Shown: positions 1 to 6,130 of the stretch, piece by piece
Position numbering within the stretch: position 1 is the stretch's first letter
How the letters are laid out: every line of letters begins with the position of its first letter
Assembly: GCA_003542955.1 (NCBI GenBank)
Contig: DPJP01000506.1
Coordinates: 3,780-9,909 of the forward strand
Direction of reading: 5' to 3'
Source: Armatimonadota bacterium
GTDB taxonomy: Bacteria; Armatimonadota; Zipacnadia; Zipacnadales; UBA11051
DNA length: 6,130 nt
Translations under genes and position numbers: made by a program
The notes under the pieces: model-generated
Told to the model about the DNA's origin: nothing
The model's input: the letters and a program-made list of their open reading frames with translations, nothing else
Databases searched by the model: none

Positions 1-1317
1 GGGGTCGAGGCCCTCGAGGCGGACCTTGTGCACCAGGCGGGAGCAGTCCTCGGAGGCCTGCAGCCCGTACCGGGTGGTCCTCCCGTACTCGAAGCGGGTG
101 TCGGAGGGCCATGTGGTGGTCCAGGAGATGCTGACTGCGCCCTCGGTGCCGACGGGCGCGATCCATTCGGTGTCGGCCACCTTGTACTCGACGGCGCGGG
201 TCTCGGGAGCTTTGGGGAAGAAGAGCATGGCGCTGATGCGGTGGAGGCCGCTGCCCACGGCCTCGAACGAGACAACGTCATCGGTCGAGAAGCTCCGCGC
301 CTCTGAGAGGTAGTATATCCAGTGGCGATTGTTGTCGGCATTGAGCACCGCGATCCCGGCGACCTCATCGTTGACGCGCACGACGACGCGGTCCGTGTTG
401 CCGTCGTCGTATGTCAGGAAGCCGACGTGGTACTTGCCTGCTTTCGGGGGCGAGGCCCAGGCCCGGCCGCCCGTGCGGGTCATCTTGATGTGCGGGTAGC
501 GGAGCGTGTTGAAGAGGTCGAGGGCAAAGCCATCCACCTCCAGCCGGTCATGTGGTATCTGCAGCGTGGCCTTGTCGACAAGGAGCGGCCGGATGATGTC
601 GAGGCCGAAGGTGCGGGTCATCTGGTGGCTGTCGGCGTAGTCGGTGGGGCGAGTGATCTTCTGAGCGGTCGATATCGGGAGGCCCTCGACGAGCTTCCTG
701 TTGATCGTGTCGCTCATTGTCGGCGACTCGTCGCTTCCGCCGGTGGTGTTATGCGAGAGCACGTAGATGGCATAGCGGATGCCGTTGGCGTCGCGACTCA
801 GCTCGAGGTCGGCCGTCATGAGGATGGCATCGCCGACCACGACGTAGGTGACGGGCGGACCGTCGACACGGCTGTGGTCTGGCAGGAAGTGCCCGCAGGA
901 GGCGCTGCCGCCGGCCATGGTGACCATGTAGTCACAGCCGGTGTAGCCGCCGTTGGGGGGCCCCTCACGTCCGGTGGTCGGGTCGGCGTCGGCATCGACA
1001 TACAGGTGCAGAACGCTGTTCTCCGGCGTCGGGGGAGCGGCGAAGGTGACCCGCCAGAGCATCCTGTCCTCGGCCACGTTACAGAACTCGACCGTCAGGA
1101 TGTCCTTGGAGGGGTCGTAGGTCTCCTTTGCGCGTGCCTGCTCGGACTCGGGGCCGTCTTCGAGAATGGTGGTGAAGGTCTCGGCGACGTTGGGGTTGGT
1201 GCCGAGCCTGGCCTCCAGCTCGTCGGGGATACCGTCGGAATCGGCATCCTGGGCGATACAGGGGATGACGCTGAGTGCGAGGATCACTGCGATGGCAATG
1301 GCGAGATGAGCGCGCAC
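1..1317 (-). CDS. Secreted multidomain protein with calcium-type motif and C-terminal purple-acid-phosphatase-N/FN3-like domain (3' end outside window)
   Basis: Seen: an uninterrupted minus-strand frame of 439 codons from a GTG at 1317-1315 to the window edge. The start is fixed by a perfect AGGAGG 8 nt upstream and by the export signal that follows directly (residues 1-23, hydrophobic LAIAIAVILALSVI core, cleavage near CIAQ). Right after the cleavage site comes DADSDGIPDELEARLGTNP (24-42), a DxDxDGxxD motif typical of thrombospondin type 3/EF-hand-like calcium repeats. The middle (about 70-370) is not recognised; it contains YVDADADPTTG (106-116) and two cysteines, C128 and C141, that could form a disulfide. 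Residues about 370-439 look like the FN3-like purple acid phosphatase N-terminal domain: SISWTTTWPSD from 396, EYGRTTRYG at 410-418, and HKVRLEGLDP at 430-439. In that family a metallophosphatase domain may follow, but the sequence ends here. Inference: an extracellular or periplasmic, perhaps surface, protein of unknown function. An adhesion or scaffold role without catalysis is equally possible. Confidence 0.85.
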   Translation of the reverse strand, partial: MRAHLAIAIAVILALSVIPCIAQDADSDGIPDELEARLGTNPNVAETFTTILEDGPESEQARAKETYDPSKDILTVEFCNVAEDRMLWRVTFAAPPTPENSVLHLYVDADADPTTGREGPPNGGYTGCDYMVTMAGGSASCGHFLPDHSRVDGPPVTYVVVGDAILMTADLELSRDANGIRYAIYVLSHNTTGGSDESPTMSDTINRKLVEGLPISTAQKITRPTDYADSHQMTRTFGLDIIRPLLVDKATLQIPHDRLEVDGFALDLFNTLRYPHIKMTRTGGRAWASPPKAGKYHVGFLTYDDGNTDRVVVRVNDEVAGIAVLNADNNRHWIYYLSEARSFSTDDVVSFEAVGSGLHRISAMLFFPKAPETRAVEYKVADTEWIAPVGTEGAVSISWTTTWPSDTRFEYGRTTRYGLQASEDCSRLVHKVRLEGLDP

Positions 1318-1325
1318 GGGTGGTT

Positions 1326-1331
1326 CCTCCT
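1326..1331 (-). promoter_or_regulatory. Shine-Dalgarno AGGAGG for the minus-strand gene
   Basis: On the minus strand AGGAGG lies 8 nt before the GTG at 1317. It decides the start: the ATG at 1341-1339 is upstream of this site and in another frame that does not encode the signal peptide. Confidence 0.85.
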
Positions 1332-1363
1332 GGTGGCATTGTGTATCGTCATAGACCTGATGT

Positions 1364-1376
1364 GTCACTTTTCGCC
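1364..1376. repeat. Left outer box of an imperfect 13-nt inverted pair
   Basis: GTCACTTTTCGCC matches the reverse complement of 1505-1517 at 11 of 13 positions. The box lies 37 nt outside the central hairpin on the side of the minus-strand gene. Read outward towards that gene it is GGCGAAAAGTGAC. It could be the terminal part of an inserted element or half of a paired operator. Confidence 0.5.
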
Positions 1377-1413
1377 CCGTGCGCGGCATGGTCCTGCCTG
1401 TCGCGCCCAGGGC

Positions 1414-1456
1414 CAAGATTGAACGGCCGGTGTCAGGCACCGGCTGTTCAATCTTG
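1414..1456. repeat. Near-perfect inverted repeat (19-nt arms, 5-nt loop)
   Basis: Left arm 1414-1432 and right arm 1438-1456 are reverse complements at 18 of 19 positions, around the loop TCAGG. The single non-pairing position is C1427/T1445 in the reading given here, which still allows a wobble-like contact on one strand. The core reads GGTGTCAGGCACC. Neither side is followed by a T-run, and the flanking genes point away from it, so it is not an intrinsic terminator. A dispersed palindromic repeat (REP/REPIN- or MITE-like) or a regulatory cruciform fits better. Which of these it is cannot be told from one copy. Confidence 0.85.
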
Positions 1457-1504
1457 ATCGGGAGGGTCGAGAGGGACAGCTCTGCAGGGCTCCGTGTTCC
1501 GGGC

Positions 1505-1517
1505 GGCGAAATGTCAC
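1505..1517. repeat. Right outer box of an imperfect 13-nt inverted pair
   Basis: GGCGAAATGTCAC is the partner of 1364-1376 and lies 48 nt outside the central hairpin, on the side of the plus-strand operon. It reads outward towards that operon, mirroring the left box. The two mismatches both fall in the GTCAC end. Confidence 0.5.
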
Positions 1518-1569
1518 TCTCCGGTCCATGGAGGTCGGGGGGCGGCGCGTTGTTGTGTAGACGGACATC

Positions 1570-1574
1570 GGAGG
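1570..1574 (+). promoter_or_regulatory. Ribosome binding site (GGAGG) for the DUF4838 gene
   Basis: GGAGG, within GGAGGGG (1570-1576), lies 11 nt before the ATG at 1586. The spacing is slightly long, but the site sits directly before a methionine that opens a signal peptide, so it supports this start over the GTG at 1379. Confidence 0.6.
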
Positions 1575-1585
1575 GGTGTCGAGAA

Positions 1586-4201
1586 ATGCGACCACTGAGC
1601 GTAAGCATCGTGTCAGCAGCGCTGATCCTGTTGTGCCTGGGGTGTGCGATGGCTGCGCAGTTCCCGGTGCTCGACGAATCGGGCAAGGCGGTGATCGTCT
1701 ACCAGCGGGATGCCAGGGGCGAGGGCGAGCAGGCGTATCGCGACCTCGCGGCCTATCTGAAGCGCTCGACGGGGCAGGAGTTCACTGTCGTATCGGAGCG
1801 GGACTTCGACCCGAAGACATCCGCGGGCAGGCCGATCTATGTCGGCGCCGCCAGGGCCCTGCCCTTCGAGGACCGGCGGCAGTTGCGGCTGATCGACCGT
1901 GACGCCTATATCGTCAATGCGACGGCAGACGCGGTCTACCTTGCCGGGCCGAGACCATGGTCGACCTACTGGGCGGTCTGTCAGTTCCTGGAAGACTACG
2001 TGGGTGTGCGGTGGCTGATCCCCGGCCCGTTGGGCGAGGATGTGCCGGAGCACGAGAGCATCTTGATCCCGTGCGGTCGGCAGGTCTACGAACCCGCAGT
2101 GCTGTCTCGCCTGTGGTCGGGGGCCAACCACGGCGGCGTGTGGAGCCTCCGGCAGCGTATTCACGGCCGCTACAACTTCCATCACAACCTGCTGAACATC
2201 TTCAAACCGGAGGACTACGAGGAGCACCCCGAGTGGTTCCCGCTGCGTGGCGAGACGCGCTACAAGCCGACAGTGGAAGACCATAGCTGGCAGCCCTGCT
2301 TCGCCTCCGAGAGCAGTGTGAAGCATGCCGCGGACGCCGCACGCGCGGCGTTCGCGAGGGATGCGGACCTCGAGTCATACTCCTACGGCTGCAACGACGG
2401 CCAGGGCTGGTGCGAGTGCGACGGCTGCACGGCGACGGACCGCGAGGCGCCGCAGTGGGAGGGCTTCGACGGCTCGATGTCATATCGCTACTACACTTGG
2501 CTGAACAAGGTCGCGGCGGAGCTTGAGACGACCCATCCTGATGCGATGCTCGGCTGCCTGGCCTACTCGACCTACATCATCCCGCCCGAGCAGATCGGGC
2601 TGCACAAGAACATCATCCCCTACCTGACTTCCAACCGGGCCGACTACTTCGAGCCGCAGTTCCGCGAGAAAGACCAGGAACTGCTCGAGTGGTGGGGACG
2701 GGTGGCCAACCAGATGGGCATCTACGACTATGCCTACGGGATGGGCTTCGCCATTCCGCGCATCTACAACCACCTGTTCCAGGAGGCCATCCAGCATGCG
2801 GTTGATAACAACGTGCGCGGCTTCTATGCGGAGGTCTACCCGAACTGGGGTCTGGACGGGCACAAGCTGTACGTGATGTCACGGATTCTGTGGAACCCCG
2901 ATGTCGACATCGATGCAATCACCGATGAGTGGAACGAGCGGATGTTCCGCGAGGCCGCTGCGCCGATGAAGGCCTACTTCGCGCGCTGCGAGCGGGCCTG
3001 GCGCGAGCAGAATACCGGCCGAGGCGAGTGGGCCTACAGGCTGGCGGCGGACCCGAAGCAGTTCGAGGTCTTCCCTCCGGAGGTGCTCGAGGAGTGCACC
3101 GGCTACCTGGATGAGGCGGCGGGGATGGCGCAGAGCCAACTCGTCAGGGACCGCATCGGCTTCTTCCGCAAGACCTGGGACATCACGCTGCTCCTGGCCG
3201 GTCAGGCATGGGCGGCCAGGGACGTGCAGACACTCATCGAGCAGGGCGCAACGCTTGATGAGGTCGCCGCCGCCATGCGCGGGATGGCCGAGAAGATATC
3301 CAGCGTCGACGTGGACGCCTTCATCAAGGAGAAGGTGGGCGATGACCCGATCGCCTATTACCCGCCGAAGCCGAGCTGGATAGCGCCTTTGAAGGCCGGC
3401 GCCGCGACGAATGCGAAGCGCTGGAGCGCGGCCAAGCTGGCCTCCGATGCCGTGGCCGATGCGCGCAAGAGCGGCGATCTTGATGCGGCCAGGCTGCGCG
3501 ACGCCATCGCCGCCAGGATCGACACCCACTTCGGGACGACGGGCAGTGACACGTACATGCAGACTGTCGCGGAGATCAGGAGTTCGGCAACGAGGGTCGC
3601 CACGGTGGCAAGGGTCGGCACGCCGCCGGCCGTTGACGGCAAGATTGATGACGCGGCCTGGAAGAGCGCCGACGAGATCAGCGACTTCACCAGGTATGCC
3701 GAATCCGTGCCCTCTTCCTATGTGACGAAAGCATGGATGGTCCATGACGGCAGGGACCTCTACGTCGCCCTGGCATGCTACCAGGACACATCCGAGCTGA
3801 AAGTCGACGCCGCGCCCCGCGACGGCAACACGTGGCACGACGACTCGATTGAGTTCTTCATCAACCCGGACATGGCGGAGTTCCCCTACATCCAGTTCAT
3901 CATCAACGCCAAAGGGGCATTCTTCGACCAGCACGGGCAGAACGATATGCAGACCTACCAGGAGCGGCTGGCCGCCAACTTCGACGCCGACTGGGCGGCT
4001 AACGTGGAGAAGGACCGCTGGACGGCGGAGATGCGCATCCCGCTCGAGGAGATCGGCTGCAGCATCAAGGACCACCCGCTGCTGCGCGTAGACGTGATCC
4101 GCAATGTGATGAGCGGGCCGGACCAGGAGATCTCCGCGTGGTTCCCGAGCATCGGTGCGCACGCCGACCCGTTGAGCCGCGGCTGGATCGTCTTCGAGTA
4201 G
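1586..4201 (+). CDS. Secreted DUF4838 glycosidase-like protein with GH67-N-like and CBM9-like domains
   Basis: The 871-residue product starts at ATG 1586, chosen because a signal peptide begins there (1-24, core AALILLCLGCAMAA, AxA-type cleavage before Q25). Residues about 34-160 resemble the N-terminal domain of GH67 alpha-glucuronidases and related hexosaminidases, with the characteristic FLEDYVGVRWLIPG at 134-147. Residues about 190-460 match DUF4838: YNFHHN at 196-201, then Y267GCNDGQGWCECDGC281 with a tight cysteine cluster (C269, C276, C278, C281), IYDYAYG around 379-385, and FYAEVYPNW at 413-421. A mostly helical stretch (about 460-665) follows. Residues about 672-871 are a CBM9-like sandwich, with PPAVDGKIDDAAW at 680-692 and a C-terminal SRGWIVFE. 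Families of this kind act on, or are presumed to act on, polysaccharides; the reaction is not established for DUF4838, so no substrate is given. The acidic residues E277 and E416 are conspicuous but not assigned a role. The gene is followed after 20 bp by a lyase-like gene, suggesting a shared transcript and shared substrate. It is predicted to act in the periplasm or outside the cell. Confidence 0.9.
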   Translation: MRPLSVSIVSAALILLCLGCAMAAQFPVLDESGKAVIVYQRDARGEGEQAYRDLAAYLKRSTGQEFTVVSERDFDPKTSAGRPIYVGAARALPFEDRRQLRLIDRDAYIVNATADAVYLAGPRPWSTYWAVCQFLEDYVGVRWLIPGPLGEDVPEHESILIPCGRQVYEPAVLSRLWSGANHGGVWSLRQRIHGRYNFHHNLLNIFKPEDYEEHPEWFPLRGETRYKPTVEDHSWQPCFASESSVKHAADAARAAFARDADLESYSYGCNDGQGWCECDGCTATDREAPQWEGFDGSMSYRYYTWLNKVAAELETTHPDAMLGCLAYSTYIIPPEQIGLHKNIIPYLTSNRADYFEPQFREKDQELLEWWGRVANQMGIYDYAYGMGFAIPRIYNHLFQEAIQHAVDNNVRGFYAEVYPNWGLDGHKLYVMSRILWNPDVDIDAITDEWNERMFREAAAPMKAYFARCERAWREQNTGRGEWAYRLAADPKQFEVFPPEVLEECTGYLDEAAGMAQSQLVRDRIGFFRKTWDITLLLAGQAWAARDVQTLIEQGATLDEVAAAMRGMAEKISSVDVDAFIKEKVGDDPIAYYPPKPSWIAPLKAGAATNAKRWSAAKLASDAVADARKSGDLDAARLRDAIAARIDTHFGTTGSDTYMQTVAEIRSSATRVATVARVGTPPAVDGKIDDAAWKSADEISDFTRYAESVPSSYVTKAWMVHDGRDLYVALACYQDTSELKVDAAPRDGNTWHDDSIEFFINPDMAEFPYIQFIINAKGAFFDQHGQNDMQTYQERLAANFDADWAANVEKDRWTAEMRIPLEEIGCSIKDHPLLRVDVIRNVMSGPDQEISAWFPSIGAHADPLSRGWIVFE

Positions 4202-4203
4202 CG

Positions 4204-4209
4204 AGAGGA
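4204..4209 (+). promoter_or_regulatory. Weak ribosome binding site (AGAGGA) for the lyase-like gene
   Basis: AGAGGA lies in the 20-bp gap after the preceding stop codon and 12 nt before the ATG at 4222. The match and spacing are both imperfect, so translation may partly depend on ribosomes arriving from the upstream gene. No other good site is visible in the gap. Confidence 0.4.
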
Positions 4210-4221
4210 TGTGAACGAGCG

Positions 4222-6130
4222 ATGGGTCAGCGAAATCTGCGCTTGTTTGTGGCTGTAGCGGCGCTCGCGGTGGGGCTCTGCGCCGGTGCGTGGGCTCAGG
4301 ACGCCTCCGAGGCGGGTGGCATGTTCACGGACCCGAGCTTCGAGCAGGTCAACGAGCAGGGACAGCCTGCACTCTGGCAGTTGATCGACTTCGGCACCGG
4401 GGGCACGGGCTCGATAGCCGCCGACGGCGGGAAGACGGGTCAGCGCTATGCGATGCTGAAGGCCGAGACCGTCGAGCAACGCAGCTGCTGGCGGCTGAAG
4501 GAGCACATCCAGCTCTGGGATGACACCAATAGCGCGCTAACCGTCGGCGGATGGTACCGCACGCGCGGGTATGAGAACACGCCGGGCAAGGGCGCGTCTG
4601 TTCGCGTGCTCTTCAACGACGACCCGAAGGTCTGGCACCACCTCGACATCAAGACGGCCTACTACCCACCGGCGGCCGACTGGACGCGCGTCGAGACGAC
4701 CTTCCCCGTACCGAAGGGAACCAGGGCGATCGTGGTCGAGTACTTCCACTGGTTCATCCCCGGCGAGACTCACTGGGACGATGTCTGGGCCCGGCCGGCA
4801 ACGACCGGAGAGATAGCCGCAGGCATGGCCCAGACGCTCGGGATCGACCGTGAACCGGAGCACGGGAGGAACCTGCCCTATTCGCCGGCGGACGGCTCGA
4901 CGGCGAGGCTCAACCCGCCACCGTTCCTGTGGCTGCCGGCGAGCGGAGAGGTGACCTACAGGCTGCAGATCGATCGCAGCCCGCGGTTCGACGGCGATGG
5001 GCTGATCGAGCACAAGGGGCTCATCTGGGCCTGTGAGATGCTCACCGAGCAGTTGGCCACCGGCACGTGGTACTGGCGCTACGGAGTGGACACCGCGCAA
5101 CTGCCGACGCAGTGGTCGACCGCGAGGGCCTTCGAGGTGCCGAAGGAGGCCGACCCGTGGCCATACCCCGGACGCGAGGCGCTGAAGGTCCCGGTGGCGC
5201 GACCGCACCTGTTCATCAACGCCGACAAGCTGCCGGAGCTACGCAGGCGCGCGAGGGAGGGCGATCTGAAGGCGACGGCTGAGAACCTGGTCAAGCTCGT
5301 GCAGGGCTTCGCCGGGGAGGAGATCGTGCCGGAGCCGGACATGCTCCCGCCGGCCAACCCGGAGCGCGTCAACGCCTACTCGAAGGTGATGGGAGACACC
5401 CGGCGGCCGATGGACCGCATGGAGCAGGCAGGGCTTGCCTATCTGCTGACCGGAGATGCGGCATGCGGGCAGGAGGCGAAGCGACGGCTGCTGCACTTCT
5501 TCTCCTGGGACCCGCAGGGGTCGACGGGCTACTTCCATAACGATGAGCCGGCGATGTGGATCATGATGCGCGGAACGCGTGCGTATGACTGGACGTATGA
5601 CCTCTTCACGGAACAGGAGCGCAAGGTCGTCGAGGGCGCCATGCGTGTGCGCGCGGCGGACATGTACAAGATGCTGCGCCGAATGCCCTTCGAGAATAAC
5701 CCCTACTCGAGCCACCCCGGCCGGACGATCGGCTTTCTGGGAGAGGCGGCGCTGGAGTTTCTCAACGAATGGGAGGAGGCGCCCGAGTACCTCGACTACA
5801 TTACACAAATCTACTGGGGCGTGTACCCCGCGTGGGGCAAGGACGACGGCGGCTGGAATGAGGGTCCCGGCTACTGGAGCGCCTACATGAGCTTTGCGCT
5901 CCACTTTGTGCTTGCGCTCCGGGAGGCCACGGGCATCAACCTGGCGGAGCGCCCGTTCTTCAAGAACACGCCCTACTATGCGCTCTATCTCACGCCACCC
6001 CACGGCCAGATGTCTCCATTCGGCGACGGCACCCAGTGGAAACCGTCTCCTGCGACGAGCCTGATGTACTGGTTCAGCACGCTCACCCAGGACCCATTCA
6101 TCCGCTGGTACCCCGACTCGCTCAACGGCG
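4222..6130 (+). CDS. Secreted heparinase II/III-family (DUF4962-type) lyase-like protein (3' end outside window)
   Basis: The frame stays open for 636 codons from ATG 4222 to the window edge. A signal peptide is clear (1-25, LFVAVAALAVGLCAGAWA, cleavage before Q26). Residues about 34-195 look like a carbohydrate-binding-module beta-sandwich (FTDPSFEQ near the start, HWDDVWARP at the end). Residues about 205-310 form the FN3-like domain usual in DUF4962 proteins, with LNPPPFLWLP, YRLQIDRSPRF and GTWYWRYGVD. A linker with RPHLFINADKLPELR (327-341) leads into the alpha-helical lyase region: MEQAGLAYLLTGD, YFHNDEPAMW at 437-446, RGTRAYDW at 450-457, PYSSHPGRT at 494-502 and DDGGWNEGPGYW at 541-552. 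In heparinase II and PL17 alginate lyases a catalytic histidine and tyrosine lie about 55 residues apart; H498 and Y551 (53 apart) fit that pattern. The C-terminal beta-sheet domain expected of the family lies past the edge. Inference: beta-elimination of a uronate-containing polysaccharide in the periplasm or outside the cell; the substrate is unknown, and a non-lyase family member cannot be excluded. Confidence 0.88.
   Translation, partial: MGQRNLRLFVAVAALAVGLCAGAWAQDASEAGGMFTDPSFEQVNEQGQPALWQLIDFGTGGTGSIAADGGKTGQRYAMLKAETVEQRSCWRLKEHIQLWDDTNSALTVGGWYRTRGYENTPGKGASVRVLFNDDPKVWHHLDIKTAYYPPAADWTRVETTFPVPKGTRAIVVEYFHWFIPGETHWDDVWARPATTGEIAAGMAQTLGIDREPEHGRNLPYSPADGSTARLNPPPFLWLPASGEVTYRLQIDRSPRFDGDGLIEHKGLIWACEMLTEQLATGTWYWRYGVDTAQLPTQWSTARAFEVPKEADPWPYPGREALKVPVARPHLFINADKLPELRRRAREGDLKATAENLVKLVQGFAGEEIVPEPDMLPPANPERVNAYSKVMGDTRRPMDRMEQAGLAYLLTGDAACGQEAKRRLLHFFSWDPQGSTGYFHNDEPAMWIMMRGTRAYDWTYDLFTEQERKVVEGAMRVRAADMYKMLRRMPFENNPYSSHPGRTIGFLGEAALEFLNEWEEAPEYLDYITQIYWGVYPAWGKDDGGWNEGPGYWSAYMSFALHFVLALREATGINLAERPFFKNTPYYALYLTPPHGQMSPFGDGTQWKPSPATSLMYWFSTLTQDPFIRWYPDSLNG

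Larger units (their letters stand above)
1318..1585. other. Divergent intergenic region
   Basis: These 268 bp separate two divergently transcribed genes and so must contain the promoters of both, unless transcription enters from elsewhere. No convincing -10/-35 pair was found on either strand. The region is dominated by a nested inverted-repeat structure: a central hairpin at 1414-1456 and an outer imperfect pair at 1364-1376 and 1505-1517. A plus-strand frame is open from 1379 into the downstream gene, but it runs through the hairpin and lacks protein-like character before the signal peptide at 1586. Confidence 0.75.

Noticed and set aside
1079..1339. Minus-strand ATG frame overlapping the start of the exported protein
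   Set aside because: Its ATG lies upstream of the AGGAGG and its translation is Arg/Pro/His-rich. The GTG frame gives a signal peptide and continues to the window edge.
1340..1368. Possible sigma-70 promoter for the minus-strand gene: GTGACA (1363-1368), 17-nt spacer, TACACA (1340-1345)
   Set aside because: The -35 is fair but the -10 matches only 3 of 6, and the transcript would start almost on the Shine-Dalgarno. It is too weak to annotate, although it overlaps the left outer box.
322..1422. A 366-codon plus-strand open frame over the left third of the window
   Set aside because: It is antisense to the minus-strand gene starting at 1317, which has a perfect Shine-Dalgarno, signal peptide and recognisable domains. 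The plus-strand translation is low-complexity Val/Gly/Asp-rich text without motifs, as expected of a GC-rich shadow.
1478..1491. Near-palindrome AGCTCTGCAGGGCT between hairpin and right outer box
   Set aside because: Short, imperfect, and without a counterpart on the left side of the hairpin, so it is not distinguishable from chance in GC-rich DNA.
1379..1585. 69-codon N-terminal extension of the DUF4838 protein from a GTG at 1379
   Set aside because: The extension crosses the hairpin, would bury the signal peptide at an internal position, and has no ribosome binding site. The ATG at 1586 has GGAGG upstream.
2900..2911. Perfect 12-nt palindrome GATGTCGACATC
   Set aside because: It lies inside the DUF4838 coding sequence and is explained by the codons for D-V-D-I. 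No second copy or context suggests a site.
2879..4162. 427-codon minus-strand open frame opposite the 3' half of the DUF4838 gene
   Set aside because: It is antisense to the well-supported helical and CBM9-like regions. Long antisense frames are common with third-position GC bias, and the translation shows no domain.

Overview
This is a GC-rich bacterial window carrying three genes for exported proteins, two of them cut by the window edges. The style of the proteins points to a heterotrophic polymer degrader: Sec signal peptides, accessory beta-sandwich carbohydrate-binding domains, a DUF4838 glycosidase-like protein beside a heparinase II/III-like lyase, and a DxDxDG calcium-type motif. Such sets are common in Planctomycetota, Verrucomicrobiota/Lentisphaerota, Armatimonadota and Hydrogenedentota-like genomes. 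The phylum is an inference; no rRNA or other marker gene is present.

Layout. Positions 1-1317 hold the 5' part of a minus-strand gene (439 codons, open at the left edge). It starts at a GTG behind a perfect AGGAGG and encodes a signal peptide, a short calcium-type motif, an unassigned middle and a fibronectin-III-like domain of the purple acid phosphatase N-terminal kind. Positions 1318-1585 are a 268-bp divergent intergenic region. It contains a near-perfect 19-nt-arm hairpin (1414-1456), itself flanked by an imperfect 13-nt inverted repeat (1364-1376 and 1505-1517). Positions 1586-4201 encode an 871-aa secreted protein with a GH67-N-like domain, a DUF4838 core and a C-terminal CBM9-like domain. 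Only 20 bp later, 4222-6130 (open at the right edge) encodes a secreted protein with an N-terminal carbohydrate-binding-like domain, a DUF4962-type sandwich and a heparinase II/III-like alpha-helical lyase domain.

The two plus-strand genes look like one operon for breaking down a polysaccharide, probably an acidic (uronate-containing) one. A lyase-type enzyme would cleave the chain and a glycosidase-like protein would act on the products. The substrate cannot be read from the sequence. The divergent minus-strand gene may share regulation with the operon but has no evident catalytic domain within the window. No tRNA, rRNA, CRISPR array, transposase gene or intrinsic terminator was found. The least explained part of the window is the nested inverted-repeat structure between the divergent genes.
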